Made by a program: the position numbers and the translations under genes
Source of the DNA: Hawksworthiomyces lignivorus
Taxonomy: Eukaryota; Ascomycota; Sordariomycetes; Ophiostomatales; Ophiostomataceae
DNA length: 64,000 nucleotides
Direction of reading: 5' to 3'
NCBI GenBank assembly: GCA_002917075.1
Contig: NTMA01000101.1
Coordinates: forward strand, 62,001 to 126,000
Notes under the pieces: model-generated
Seen by the model: only the letters and a program-made list of their open reading frames with translations
Databases searched by the model: none
Told to the model about the DNA's origin: nothing
Part shown: piece by piece, positions 47,328 to 58,035 of the stretch
Numbering within the stretch: the stretch's first letter is position 1
How the letters are laid out: each line of letters begins with the position of its first letter

Positions 47328-48271
47328 GATGGGCGAAGATAAAAGACTGTTTGAGATACAAGAAAATGCTGCTACGTCGGTAATGATGAAGACATAAAAA
47401 AGAGCATTGTCTGGAGAGTACAGTAATAATCAAAGCAGCGAGAAGAAACGGGCAACATGGCGGCTTCTATCTCAGGCGACTTATACGTGTATTTCTATAC
47501 AGCCTTGTCTACAGCTCCCTATAAGAAAAGCCCTAAAATGGATGCATGCGCCTCTGTAGAGGCGGTCACCAACACCGCACTACATGGGAGAGCCTTTTTG
47601 GCATGCCACGACCTTTCTTCTTGTCGAATCTAATGCATGGTAGTGGTGATTAGAACGAAGAATGCGTTGAGTCATCTATATCTACCTTCTGTTTCCCTTT
47701 TTCGCCCTAAATCATCCGTGGTCGACGACGTGGATGGTCTTAGAGTCAGCCTCGAGTGAGAGGAGGCGGAGTGGAAGGGGCAAGGTTAGGGGGTCACGAT
47801 AGGCAAACTTGTTCTCCGGTGCTGTTGGGATGCTGCCCAATCTCGCATATTAAGCCTTGTTGTATTATAATATGTAGTTTTGCACAGGTTCTTTATTTTG
47901 CCTCAAAAAACGCCTCTGTCCAATTGGCAGTATATATAGCGCATGCCTGTCAGCCGTGGCGCTCGCAACTGAAGCTGATTTGTGGACAAGACAGAAGCTG
48001 CCTAAAAGACCAATTTTGTTGTCAGCAGCTGTTTTGCGGCCATCCGACACAGTGCGGCTGGGCAGCACACAAGATAGTTCGCCCACACCACTTGCTCTCT
48101 CTTCCCAACACGTCCGTTCGTGTCAATACTCGACCGAGGGGAGCTATACTTCAACTCTCAGAGTCATCCGCTTGGCCGTCTCGGATAATAAACATTTCAT
48201 AGAATCGAAAGACGAAGAGCACGGAATCCAGTTCTTCAGTTCATTATTAGGAGCAATTGTTCTATCCTACC
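47328..48271. other. Divergent promoter of AMD-2 and GGCT-2
   Basis: A shared upstream region for the two head-to-head genes, suitable for co-regulation. No open frame of note; a short AT-rich TATATATAG lies at 47931-47939. No recognisable transcription-factor site was singled out. Confidence 0.55.
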
Positions 48272-49768
48272 ATGCTCAACTCTTTACCAAATTGGATCAT
48301 GTCGCGTAATCCTTTCGCAGTGGCGAAACCGGTGTACGCCCCCCAGCAGTTCTATCAAGATGACCCCATCCAGCTTTACTTTGCCTACGGCAGCAACCTT
48401 CACGTTGAGCAGATGGGGCGGCGCTGCCCCGGGAGCGAGTTTGTCGGCCTGGCGACTCTACACGGCTACCGCTGGCAGATCAACGAGCGCGGGGTGGCTA
48501 ATGTGGTACCGGTGGACGATCGCGACAACAGCAATGAGAGCAGTATGGTAGAGGGTCTGCTGTATCGCGTGACGCCCCAGGATGAGGCGGCCCTGGACCG
48601 CTTCGAGGGCGTATCGCGCCAGCTCTATCAGAAGCAGCTGCTGGCCGTGCAGGTCACAGAACACCCGCTTTATTCCAACCGCCCAACAATAGCCGTGAGC
48701 CATGACTTGGCGCAGAGGCTGGGAGGCAGCAGCACCGAGCTACTACCAAGTATTTCTAAAGAGAGCACACAATCCGACGAAATGATCTTGGATCCGCCGG
48801 CGACATACTCAGAGACAGTGCTGGTGTACGTGAGCGAATTTTACGTGCAGGACGGCCCCATCCGCGACGAGTATGTTGGCAGGATGCGAGGTGCGGTAAA
48901 ATACGCGGCTGCCCTGGGCGTGTCGCAGGGGTATGTGGATCGGGAGATTGCGCCGCACCTGAGGTCGCCGGCCAAGCAGAGCAAGCATAAAAGCAGCAGA
49001 AGTGGAAGCAGCAAGGTTGGCAGCCGCAGACGGCGGAACGGCAAGTTAGTGGCCAAGGCCAAAAACACCGATGCAACGCGGCTGCCAGGGCCTGAGAGCA
49101 ATAGCGAAGAGGTTGCTAAAGTCCTGGAGTCTCGTCTTACTGCTGTGGGCGACCATACTGTGACTCACACCGATGAAGACATTAAAGACAAAGATGCAGA
49201 AGAAGAAGAAGCAACTGAGCAAGTATCAGACGCAGAAGTAGAGCCGGAGCAGGCCGAAGAAGCAGATGAACTGAGAGCTGAGAATCGGCGGCCCCACGAG
49301 GAGACGGGCGCTCGCTTCGACCCCAGCGTCCTAGCACTTCTGGCACAGCGCATGGAGGAAGAGGCAAATGATATCGATTCTGACACGAAGCAGGACAAGG
49401 ACGGTGCTGAGAATATTAGCACTCATTCGACCTCCGGGGCCAGCGGAAGTCCTGTTTACATCGTCGTGCTGCAGGAGCCTATTTTCGGGTATAGCATTGG
49501 GGCAGCTACGCTTAGTCTTGCGCTTGCGAACGAGCTCGCCATGAAACACTTCCGAGATGCTTGCGCGCGCATCGGCGGCAGTGAAAGCGGCATTCCCCAA
49601 GACGCCGTGATTGGGCCCCCCGTCATGACCGAAGAGGAGCTCAGTGAAGAGCCCGGACAGTGCAGCTGTACTATGAATGGCAATCGTTGCTTTCTCTTCC
49701 GCGTGATGCTGCCAAATAACACCGACATGGTAAAGGTCTGGGTCACGATGCAAGAGTTGCTAGCATGA
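48272..49768 (+). CDS. GGCT-fold protein with long C-terminal extension (GGCT-2)
   Basis: A single-exon gene of 498 residues from the first ATG (48272); a second ATG at 48299 is equally possible. The GGCT core has YFAYGSNL (36-43) and the catalytic-type Glu in LDRFEGV (Glu112), and shares with GGCT-1 the RWQIN/WQINxRG, ANV and VLVYVSEFYVQDGPIRDEY-to-AALGV segments. A loop of about 40 residues is inserted before the last. After residue 240 come a Lys/Arg/Ser-rich stretch, a long acidic Glu/Asp run and a terminal module (SPVYIVVLQEPIFGYSIGAA, an ALANELAMKHF helix, then VKVWVTMQELL) that looks like a small alpha/beta domain. Role as for GGCT-1. Amide hydrolysis activity is inferred, not shown. 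Confidence 0.88.
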   Translation: MLNSLPNWIMSRNPFAVAKPVYAPQQFYQDDPIQLYFAYGSNLHVEQMGRRCPGSEFVGLATLHGYRWQINERGVANVVPVDDRDNSNESSMVEGLLYRVTPQDEAALDRFEGVSRQLYQKQLLAVQVTEHPLYSNRPTIAVSHDLAQRLGGSSTELLPSISKESTQSDEMILDPPATYSETVLVYVSEFYVQDGPIRDEYVGRMRGAVKYAAALGVSQGYVDREIAPHLRSPAKQSKHKSSRSGSSKVGSRRRRNGKLVAKAKNTDATRLPGPESNSEEVAKVLESRLTAVGDHTVTHTDEDIKDKDAEEEEATEQVSDAEVEPEQAEEADELRAENRRPHEETGARFDPSVLALLAQRMEEEANDIDSDTKQDKDGAENISTHSTSGASGSPVYIVVLQEPIFGYSIGAATLSLALANELAMKHFRDACARIGGSESGIPQDAVIGPPVMTEEELSEEPGQCSCTMNGNRCFLFRVMLPNNTDMVKVWVTMQELLA

Positions 49769-50052
49769 GACCGAGAAGTAGTAGCAGCCATACAATAAGA
49801 GCAAACACGATGTAATTTCTATTTTGGCAAAAACATAAGGAAAAGAGAATGTAAGCTACCCCGAAAACAATATAAATTCTCGTCTCAAGAACATCAGGGC
49901 TGCACAGCGCTTCTTGCTGCGGTCTCCAATCATGTGAAAGGGCATCGTCCATCTTTACAGTTCTATATAAAAACTAAGCAGAGATCAATCAAGGACCCAT
50001 GGATATACGATCAAGTTATTATTAGCTATTTATAATCCATTACATCTATTTA

Positions 50053-51565
50053 TCAAGCATTCGACGCTCTTTCAGTCGCCATATATCTTTTCACACTCGA
50101 GTTATATAAAAGCTCTCCCGATATTATGCCTCTTGCGGTACCAATGGTGATGAAGATCCAAAGAAAAATAGTAGATACACCAAGAATCTGCCAAGTGTTA
50201 GGAGCTGCCATTGCTATCATGTTATGTTTTAGGTAATGCGTCTTACCATGCCAATGACTTTGAGAAATTCGGCAGAGAGCTCGTCTGCTATGGCAATAGT
50301 CGCGAGGGACAGCATGCCTAATGGAAAGGTAAATCCCCACCAGCCCATATTAAATGGGAAGTGCTTCTGATAAAGGATTGACCCGACTGCATATGCAAGC
50401 CAGGCCAAGCCATATGCCCAGAAGACTATGGACAGAATGGCGCCTATGACATAAACGACTTCGCCGGCGACGTTGTACCGCAGGAAGCCAGTTTCTGGAA
50501 ACACATTCGCCGCGACGATGCTCAACCGCATGATTCTTTTTATTTAGCTGAAAATTGACTGTTATGAGAGCCAAGGCCAGGGGCAAACTCACGCGAAGCT
50601 AGCAATTCCTATAGGAGACAGCGGCAAGAACACGCTCACGATGACTTCCCGCGATGGGAGACTGTAGAGCGTGAGCCGCTGGTAATATATGACCAAGACG
50701 AGCGACGTCAGACACATGCCTATTCCCCAAAGGCCATAGCAGGCAACGATGGTCCATAGCGCGTGTCGAGGGTTTGGAAGAATGGTGGCAACCAGGCTCC
50801 CGCTGGCTGCAGCCGCCAGGGTGGACGAGAGCGGCATCAGCTGCAGAGCATTGATTGCGTTCAATTCGTTTCGCGTGCCGCTCGTCATGCTTTCCAGATG
50901 TCAGTTTGAGGCAAAGTTCGCAGCCCTCCCTAGCTAAAGGCTTACATGGTGTGAGGTACGAGGAAGGTCACAGCCAGAGCAAGCGATACTTCGATAAACC
51001 ACAGCACCCAAGCGAAGGTGCTGGTCCAGGAGCCCCAAACTGGAGCGCAAACGAAAACAAACATGTTAATCAAAGTACCGAACCCGATTGGGATGGCTCC
51101 GAGAAAGAGGGAGTGATGTGGGTCTCTTCGCATCATGTTCCATATCTCAGGCCATACGCTATAACGAATAATCGACATGACGACTGCGAAGGCGAAGAGA
51201 AATACGTTCAGAGCGAAGACTATTATGGAAAGCCAATAGAGCCATATTCCATTATAAGGTAAACGATTCAGGAGCGAAGCAGTGACGCCCGTACCCATGG
51301 TCACAGCAAACCATCTGCGTTGGGCCAATATTAGATCAGAAGTCATGACAATGGACAGATGTGTGCTTGGGCCATCTTACGATGGTGAGAAGTGCCGGAT
51401 CGTCTCTTTCCACACGAGTCGAGTCTTTTGTGATGTTGTTACCTGCTGCTCTGCTTGCGCGACGTTGTTTGACTCTTCCCAGTATTCAGTTAATGAGGGG
51501 TCGGTCGTATGGACGATAGTGAGCTGTGCTTCTTGCACATTGTCACCGTCTCCCGAGATGCTCAT
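50053..51565 (-). CDS. SLAC1/TehA/Ssu1-type transporter (malate/sulfite/anion efflux)
   Basis: Exons in reading order are 51565-51381, 51314-50946, 50889-50593, 50535-50247 and 50187-50053, 424 residues. After a hydrophilic N-terminus comes WFAVTMGTGVTASLL, the first-helix signature of the C4-dicarboxylate/malic acid transport family (PF03595). About ten membrane helices follow, including MRRDPHHSLFLGAIPIGFGT, ILPNPRHALW and FNMGWWGFTFPLGML. Family members export malate, sulfite or other anions through a gated pore. Yeast Ssu1 and fission yeast Mae1 are the nearest functional models, but the substrate cannot be told apart here. The gene is convergent with GGCT-2, 284 bases away, so it may belong to the same accessory unit. 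Confidence 0.88.
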
Positions 51566-52440
51566 CGAGGCGAGTTTGGCAAGGGTAGCGATTAGAGGTG
51601 AGAGGCGATACGAAAGTGTGCTGTCTGTCCGCAGGGATGCGAACTTCTGACGAAGTGGATGTGCAGATGACGCGAGGTTCGTTCCGTGATGCTTGGCGGA
51701 GTTTATGACGGCGCAGTGGCGACCTCGAACCCGTTAGCCGATCGCCGATGAGCCGATGGTGCTAGAAGAAGAGCGTGGGGCTATTGACTGATTGGGCTAA
51801 CGGCTCATTGTTAATCCTGTGAAGAAGCATAACTTTTGCACTTCGCACGATAATGTCAAGATTAAAATCTTTCATAAAACGCACCCATCACTCCGACGGA
51901 TGGCAATTTCAAAAATAAAACATGCACAGCAATCTCACGCTACCTAGGATTGTGGTGATTACGAGTTCTGAGCTTGACCGTGCTAAACCCGTTCTTGCCA
52001 GGTGATCTTTTTTGGCTGCGGCAAGTTTTCAAGACATTTACAGCCCAAAGACAAAGAGAGCGTCGTCCATGACATACGAATGCGATTGCAAGCCTTTTAT
52101 CTTAGAAAAGAAAAAAAGCGGCATGAGAGGGAAGGCTATTCTGCTCGCATCTTAGCGACCAGGTTCGGCTGGCTCCCCAAAGCAAAGAAAAAAAAAATTG
52201 GACAATCGCAATATCGCGCTAATATAGTAGCACCATGAGCTAGGAGTCCTGATAGGAAGATATGCAGAAGTGGGACGCATGCTTCAGTAGCAGAGGGGCA
52301 GAAGATAGGAGAGAGGCATTATAAAGACACAGCAATGGAAACCCAGAGAAATATACATGGAAGAACATCCTGCTAAGAGCTCACATAGATCTTGCCATTA
52401 AAAAGAGCCATAGCAAGTTTGCCCAATTCCGTCCGACATC
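51566..52440. other. Divergent promoter region
   Basis: Upstream DNA shared by the transporter (minus) and the SDR gene (plus). Contains a short palindromic GCCGATCGCCGATGAGCCGATGG run near 51734-51756. No gene seen. Confidence 0.55.
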
Positions 52441-53485
52441 ATGTCTCCATCCGATCGCCTCGCGGGCAAGACCATTGTCATCACCGGTGCCTCCTCCGGT
52501 ATCGGTCGCAGCACCGCCTTTGAATTTGCGCGGGTTGCCGCCCCCCAGAGCATCCGCTTGATTCTGACGGCGCGCCGACTTGATGTGCTGAAAGAGGTGG
52601 CAGACGAGCTCGTCAAGACGTTTGGCGAGGCTGTCAAGGTGCTGCCTGTGCAGCTCAATGTCAGCAAGCCCGAGGAGGTACGAGGGTTCGTTTCGTCGCT
52701 GCCCGAGGAGTGGCGAAACATCGACGTCTTGGTGAACAATGCGTGAGTGGCTTCAAGCTCCCTGCTTCCCCGCCTCCCCTTGCTCTATTTGCTCTGCTGA
52801 CTTTTTTTTTTTTTGCCGGGTAGGGGTCTGGCCGTCGGAGTCGCCCAGGCGCCCAACATTCTCGAAGACGACATGAACATCATGTTTGACACCAACGTGA
52901 CGGGTCTCATCAATATGACGCAGGCGGTCATGCCCGTCTTCCTAAAGCGGCCCGATGGCGGTCACGGCGACATTATCAACATTGGTAGCATCGCTGGCCG
53001 AAACCCATATGCTGGCGGTGGCATTTACTGTGCGACGAAAGCTGCAATTCGGAGCTTCTCGGACAGTCTGCGCCAGGAGACGGCGTCAACTAGGATCCGG
53101 GTGATCGAGATTGATCCCGGCCAGGTCGAAACGGTAGGTCGGCCGTCGGGTCTCTGTGCGTCTGACGCTTCTATTGCTAACTCCGCAAGAACTTTTCTGT
53201 CACCCGATTCTACGGAGACAAGAGCAAGGCAGATGCCGTATATGCGTATGTATACTGCAGATCCCCATTGGAAATCCTTTTTGAAAAAAAAAAAAAGCAA
53301 AAAAAAGCCAGATGTTGATTGACAATGACAAACTATGCAGCGATACCGAGCCACTCACGGGTGATGATATTGCCGAAGTGATTGTTTTTGCGGCGACTCG
53401 CCGGGAGAACGTGGTCATCGCGGACGCCTTGGTCTTCCCCAGCCACCAGGCCACAGGAGGTGTGATACATCGGAGAGCCGCATAA
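52441..53485 (+). CDS. NADP-dependent 3-hydroxy acid/serine dehydrogenase, YMR226C-like SDR
   Basis: Exons are 52441-52742, 52824-53133, 53190-53245 and 53341-53485, 270 residues. The protein is collinear with yeast Ymr226c/Tma29 and bacterial YdfG, which oxidise L-allo-threonine, serine and other 3-hydroxy acids with NADP. Features: TGASSGIG (15-22), LTARR for NADP preference, NNAG at the first splice site, the catalytic triad Ser156 (NIGSIAGR), Tyr169 and Lys173 (YCATK), the motif PGQVET before intron 2, then FSVTRFYGDKSKADAVYADTEPLTGDDIAE and VIADALVFPSHQA. A DNA stretch of about 20 T precedes exon 2. It is a small-molecule reductase and could act on an intermediate of the adjacent cluster, but similar genes are common elsewhere. 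Confidence 0.92.
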
Positions 53486-54832
53486 AATGATGGAAATTGG
53501 GACACGCATTTGCTAGATATATAATCTACCCCAGCGACCATAGAAAGGACTTGAAGCTTTTCTATGCGGCTTGTGATACTAGGTCACGTCTAGTATATAG
53601 TAATGGGGCACCAGATAAAGAAATATAAAGGCAACGCTGCGAAGTTGCAGCTTCATAAATAGTTCGTCACCACCATCGCTGCTCAAAGTAATTGTGTTGC
53701 TATATATATGTACACTTTTATTTTTTTTAGCACTTCAGGTCTCTGACATTGTCTCATGCACAATTTCTCCGTACAAACTATTCTTTTGACCAGCTGCACA
53801 GCTGTTATCTGTGCAGCCCTGGAGTCGCGTATTTGATGGTCTTGCAGGACTGTATGTCAGTCCGGATTTCACCCATACAATAGAACCTAGCAGAGACAGC
53901 CCTAATCAGGGGCTATACTGCTGCATCTAACGCAGGACGGCGCGGTTGGACCTGAGCAGCGGTTCCTGCAGCGGGCTTCTCCGCTGCAGCTGATTGGCGG
54001 TCCACAGCTAGAGTCTAAGCGGCATAGCCTTCGGCGGTCTCCGATGGACTGGATAGAACGGGGACTATTCTATTTTTATGGCTTGCAAAAACGCTACGAA
54101 AGCCACCGTGGTCGAGCTCTAATGTCCTGCTGCTACCGCGCGACATGTCTGACGGTTTGACAATTGCCTTGCGCCGCCTTGTCCTCCAACGCCAGGTACC
54201 ATCGTCCCCTATCGGCACAAATAGCTACGGAGCGCCGTATGAGATTTGGTAATGCGGGCTTCAATTCAGCGAAGTCAAGCTCGTATGCATGGCTACAGTC
54301 CTCAAAGTATCTGCTCCAGGAGAGTGCTGCATAAAGAGTGACGCATACAAGACTTCCCGCGGCTCCTAAGAGAACTTGTAGATGGGGTACGCATGCACGA
54401 CATAATATTTCAAACAGGTATGCTCGCGATCGGGAAGAAAGGAAAATATCGGTTGTTAGAGTAAATGAAACTGTGTATTTTCACATGCTCGGTGTCGTTA
54501 TCCCTGTACACACGTCAACAGTGTTGTAGGCCATAGCAAGGGAGGTATTTTCTGTGCCTAGTTGTCCACTATTATTTGTCTAATCTACCTAAGTTGAGGA
54601 GAGCACAGGAGGGCGGAGAATGAAGAAATTTTGATGACTAATTAGCGACCAGGAAAACAATTTATTTTGGTTCCTGAGCGCGGGGTCCAGCCCACACACG
54701 CGATGCTTAGAGTGCTTAGAGGCAAAGTCGCGTCGCGTCACAAAATCCCTTAACGTCGCTGCGTGGTGTAGATGCTGCTTTTCTCCCTTCAACATCCAAA
54801 CCCTCCTCTCGTTTGCGCCCAACACAGCTACC
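53486..54832. other. Spacer with a GC-richer patch
   Basis: Mostly AT-rich. A GC-richer patch on the minus strand (about 53925-54218) reads as two coding-like segments in one frame separated by a stop (KPSDMSRGSSRTLELDHGGF, then an Ala-rich stretch), but no family or start is recognisable and it was not called. The last 60 bases are the thymidylate synthase leader. Confidence 0.45.
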
Positions 54833-55842
54833 ATGACGGTCAAAGAAGTGCACGAAGAATACCAGTATCTAGATCTCGTTCGCGAGATTTTAGAACAAGG
54901 CGAAAGACGGCCTGATCGGTAAGTTTGCCGCTTACAGCCATTGGCGCGCACAAACTTCTAACCACAAAAAACTTCAGAACAGGCACCGGCACGCTGTCCA
55001 TCTTCGCACCCCGGCCGTTTAAATTTCAGCTCAATAAAAATGGCCATCTAGTCCTTCCTCTTCTTACGACGAAGCGCGTTTTCTACCGAGGCGTGCTGGC
55101 CGAACTGCTCTGGTTTATTCAGGGCAGCACGTCATCCCGCGCGCTGAGTGATATCGGTGTCAAGATCTGGGACGGCAACGGGTCACGCGAGTTTCTCGAC
55201 AGCGTGGGATTGTCACACCGGGAGGAGGGCGACCTGGGGCCCGTCTACGGCTTCCAGTGGCGTCACTTCGGCGCCGAATATGTAGATGCGTCGACTGATT
55301 ATACCGGCCAAGGCGTTGACCAGCTCGCCGAGGTCATTCACAAGCTTCGCACGGATCCTTGCAACCGCCGAATCATCCTTTCGGCATGGAACCCCAAAGA
55401 TTTGCCTAGTATGGCGCTGCCCCCTTGCCACATGTTCGCTCAGTTTTATGTTTCGTACCCGCGGCAAGGCCAGGCACAAGAAGACGTCGCCAAAGACGCC
55501 CCGAAGGTCAAAGGCCATCTCCATTGCCAGCTGTACCAGCGCTCCTGCGACATGGGTCTCGGGATACCGTTTAACATTGCGAGCTATGCACTGCTTACGC
55601 ATATGATTGCTCATGTTTGCGACTTGGTCCCCGGAACCTTCACACACGTTATGGGAGATGCCCACGTCTATATTGATCATATTGACGCGCTGCGGACGCA
55701 GCTGGAGCGGGAGCCCCGGGAATTCCCTGAACTAGAAATTTTGCGAGAGAGCGGAGGCAGCATTGACGGCTGGAAGATGGAGGACTTTGTGGTTAACGGA
55801 TACAACCCTCACAAGTCGATCCCGATGAAGATGTCTACCTAA
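54833..55842 (+). CDS. Thymidylate synthase
   Basis: Exons are 54833-54918 and 54978-55842, 316 residues. It methylates dUMP to dTMP using methylene-tetrahydrofolate. Seen in order: [17 protein letters not shown] (the dUMP phosphate Arg is split by the intron), [72 protein letters not shown] with the catalytic Cys at about residue 179, [35 protein letters not shown] and the C-terminus ending in PMKMST. The tail lacks the usual final Ala-Val, with Ser-Thr instead. There is a 29-residue inserted loop ([16 protein letters not shown] region), as in other fungal enzymes. Counterpart of yeast CDC21. Confidence 0.96.
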
Positions 55843-56178
55843 CTACCGCACAAGTCTCAGCAATTCTGCCTCTCCCCGGCAGTTTCTTACACGTATTGGG
55901 GCAGGCAGTTCTTTTTTCCCTCTGATTTCACTCATTGCAATATCGCGTGACGCGGCTCCCTGGCGACAGATGCGAAGGTGCCAGCCTGCGTTGCAATCGA
56001 ACTGTTGGTTAAACCAGCCAACTTATGCTGCAAGAAAAGGAATGGTCTAGTGTGTTTTTAACGAATATGGAGGATTATTAAAATTTTTTAACGTCATTGT
56101 AATATTACGCCGTACTGCATGCTTAGATACGTGTCTCTAAAGATAGCTCAACCAATATAAACGAAAGCAAAAATCATG
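55843..56178. other. Convergent 3' spacer
   Basis: Tail-to-tail region between thymidylate synthase and the permease, AT-rich at its centre, no gene. Confidence 0.6.
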
Positions 56179-58035
56179 TCACTGCGCCGTACTCTCACCG
56201 AGAGGCCGCTTCACAAAAACGTTCCTCTCCCAGCCGTCAATGTCGTCAATCTGCACCTCTCGGACCAGCTCGTAGCGGCCAATCGCGGGCAGAATCTTCG
56301 CCCAGATGACCCAATACACGCCACCAGCGAGAATGAGGCCGAAGCCCACGACGCAGTGAATCCAGTACGGTAGGTTCTCGTAGACGCTCTGTCCCTCCGA
56401 AGGCGGCACGAACGGCGCAACGACGAGGTAGACGTTGCTCAAGAAGAAGAACAGGACAACGGGCCACGTGGCCGAGATCGGCGGGCTCCAATTCCATGCT
56501 TTGCGGTTTGCATACAGGTACAAGAGGCCGGCGGCGACGAAGGCGTTGACGATCGCCAAGGGATAGGAGATCAGACTTATTCGATGAAAATATTGCGTTA
56601 GCCTCTACTTCTTAGGCAAAAAAAAAATGAAAAAAAAAACCCGGTCTAAGATTGGGCAGAGGGGAGAGGGGAGAGCGAAACAAGAGCAACCCTCTAATCT
56701 GGCGACTTACTTGAGGATAAAGTTGTAGGCGTCGCCCGGCGGCGGCGCGAGCATGATGATGACGGACACGGCCCAGTGCTCAAAGAGGCCGGCCAGCGGG
56801 GCGTTGAACGGGCGGTTGCTGGCCCAGAAGCGCGAGAAGGGCAGGATGCCCTCGCGGCCGAGCTCCTGGACGAGGCGGCCCTGGGAGAAGATGACGCTGA
56901 GGACGTTTCCAAAGGCAGAGAGGGCGACGAAGACGGAGAGGGCGCGCTCGGCGGTGCCGCCAAAGACGTTGCGGAAGAAGTTGGCGGCGACGAGCTGGCC
57001 GGACGCGATGATCTGCTCCTTGGGCACGGCGGCGAAGTAGGCGACGTTGACGAGCATGTAGAGCACGGAGATGACGCCGATGGCGAGGGGCGCGGCGATG
57101 CGCAGCGTGCGCACGGGGTCCTTGGTCTCGCTGAGCGCGTAGTTGGCGTTGCTGTAGCCGATGTAGCTCCAGATGACGTTGTAGAGCGCCGTGACCACGC
57201 CGTACGCGCTGCCCGTGGTGCCCTCAAAGGCGTTGCGGAAGTTGTGCGGCTTCTGGTCCTCGGGCAGCTTGACGTGGCCGGCCAGCGCGACCCAGCCGGC
57301 CACGACGATGATGAGCACGATGATGAGCTTGATCGTGCCCAGCAGGTTCTGCAGGCGGAGCCCCCACTTGAGGGCCACGCCGTGGATCAGAAAGGCGCTC
57401 GTGATGCACGCCAGGCCCACGCCGCGCTGGTTCCAGCGCGTCACCTCCACCTGGGCCGCGTTGAGAATGTACTCGCCAAAGATGACCGAGTTGCCGCTGG
57501 CCCAGCCGAGCAGCACCACGTAGCCCGTGTAGAGGCCCGTGGTCAGAAACTTGGGCCGGCGGTACACGAACTCGAGGTAGTTCTTCTCGCCGCCGTTCTT
57601 GGGAATGGCGGTGCCGAACTCGAGGTAGACGGCCGTGCCGGCGGCGGCGATGAGCATGCCCGCGAGCCAGATGAAGAGAGACAAGCCGACGCTGCCGGAG
57701 AGCGCCAGGATGGTACCCGGCGTAGCGAAGATGCCCGTGCCGATGACGCGGTTCACGATCAGCATGATGGCCGAGGGAACGCCGATCTGACGCTTCGCTT
57801 CACGTGCGTGCTCGATGCGGCCTGGTAGAGGTCAGCGGAAGGCAAACAAAAGAAGATGGGCGCGTTCTCATAGTATTGCTGCTATGTGTCCATCCTTACC
57901 AACTTCACCGGACTGCACTTCGGCGTCGACAACATCATTGACACTGTCTTTCTTGTAGTCTGGAGGGAGCTGCTGCCCCGCAGGCCCCGGGCTCGTTCTG
58001 GACGAGGAGGAAAAGGAAGACAGCAGCCTAGACAT
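56179..58035 (-). CDS. APC-family amino acid permease, MUP1-like (methionine)
   Basis: Exons in reading order are 58035-57900, 57821-56711 and 56575-56179, 547 residues. A Ser-rich cytosolic N-terminus (about 45 residues) precedes 12 predicted membrane helices of the L-type/MUP1 branch of the APC superfamily. Diagnostic stretches: IMLIVNRVIGTGIFATPGTIL (helix 1 with the unwound GTGIF), YLEFGTAIPKNGGEKNYLEFVYRRP, VIWSYIGYSNANYALSETKDP and a FSQGRLVQELGREGILPFSRF loop. The plasma-membrane location and methionine preference follow from similarity to yeast Mup1; cysteine or other neutral amino acids are possible. The first ATG giving a hydrophilic N-terminus was chosen. A (GA)n tract lies just upstream (58113-58128). 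Confidence 0.93.

Noticed and set aside
43105..49768. Simple inverted duplication of a GGCT-AMD pair
   Set aside because: GGCT-2 is on the plus strand, so a single inversion does not explain the arrangement, and no duplication boundaries were seen.
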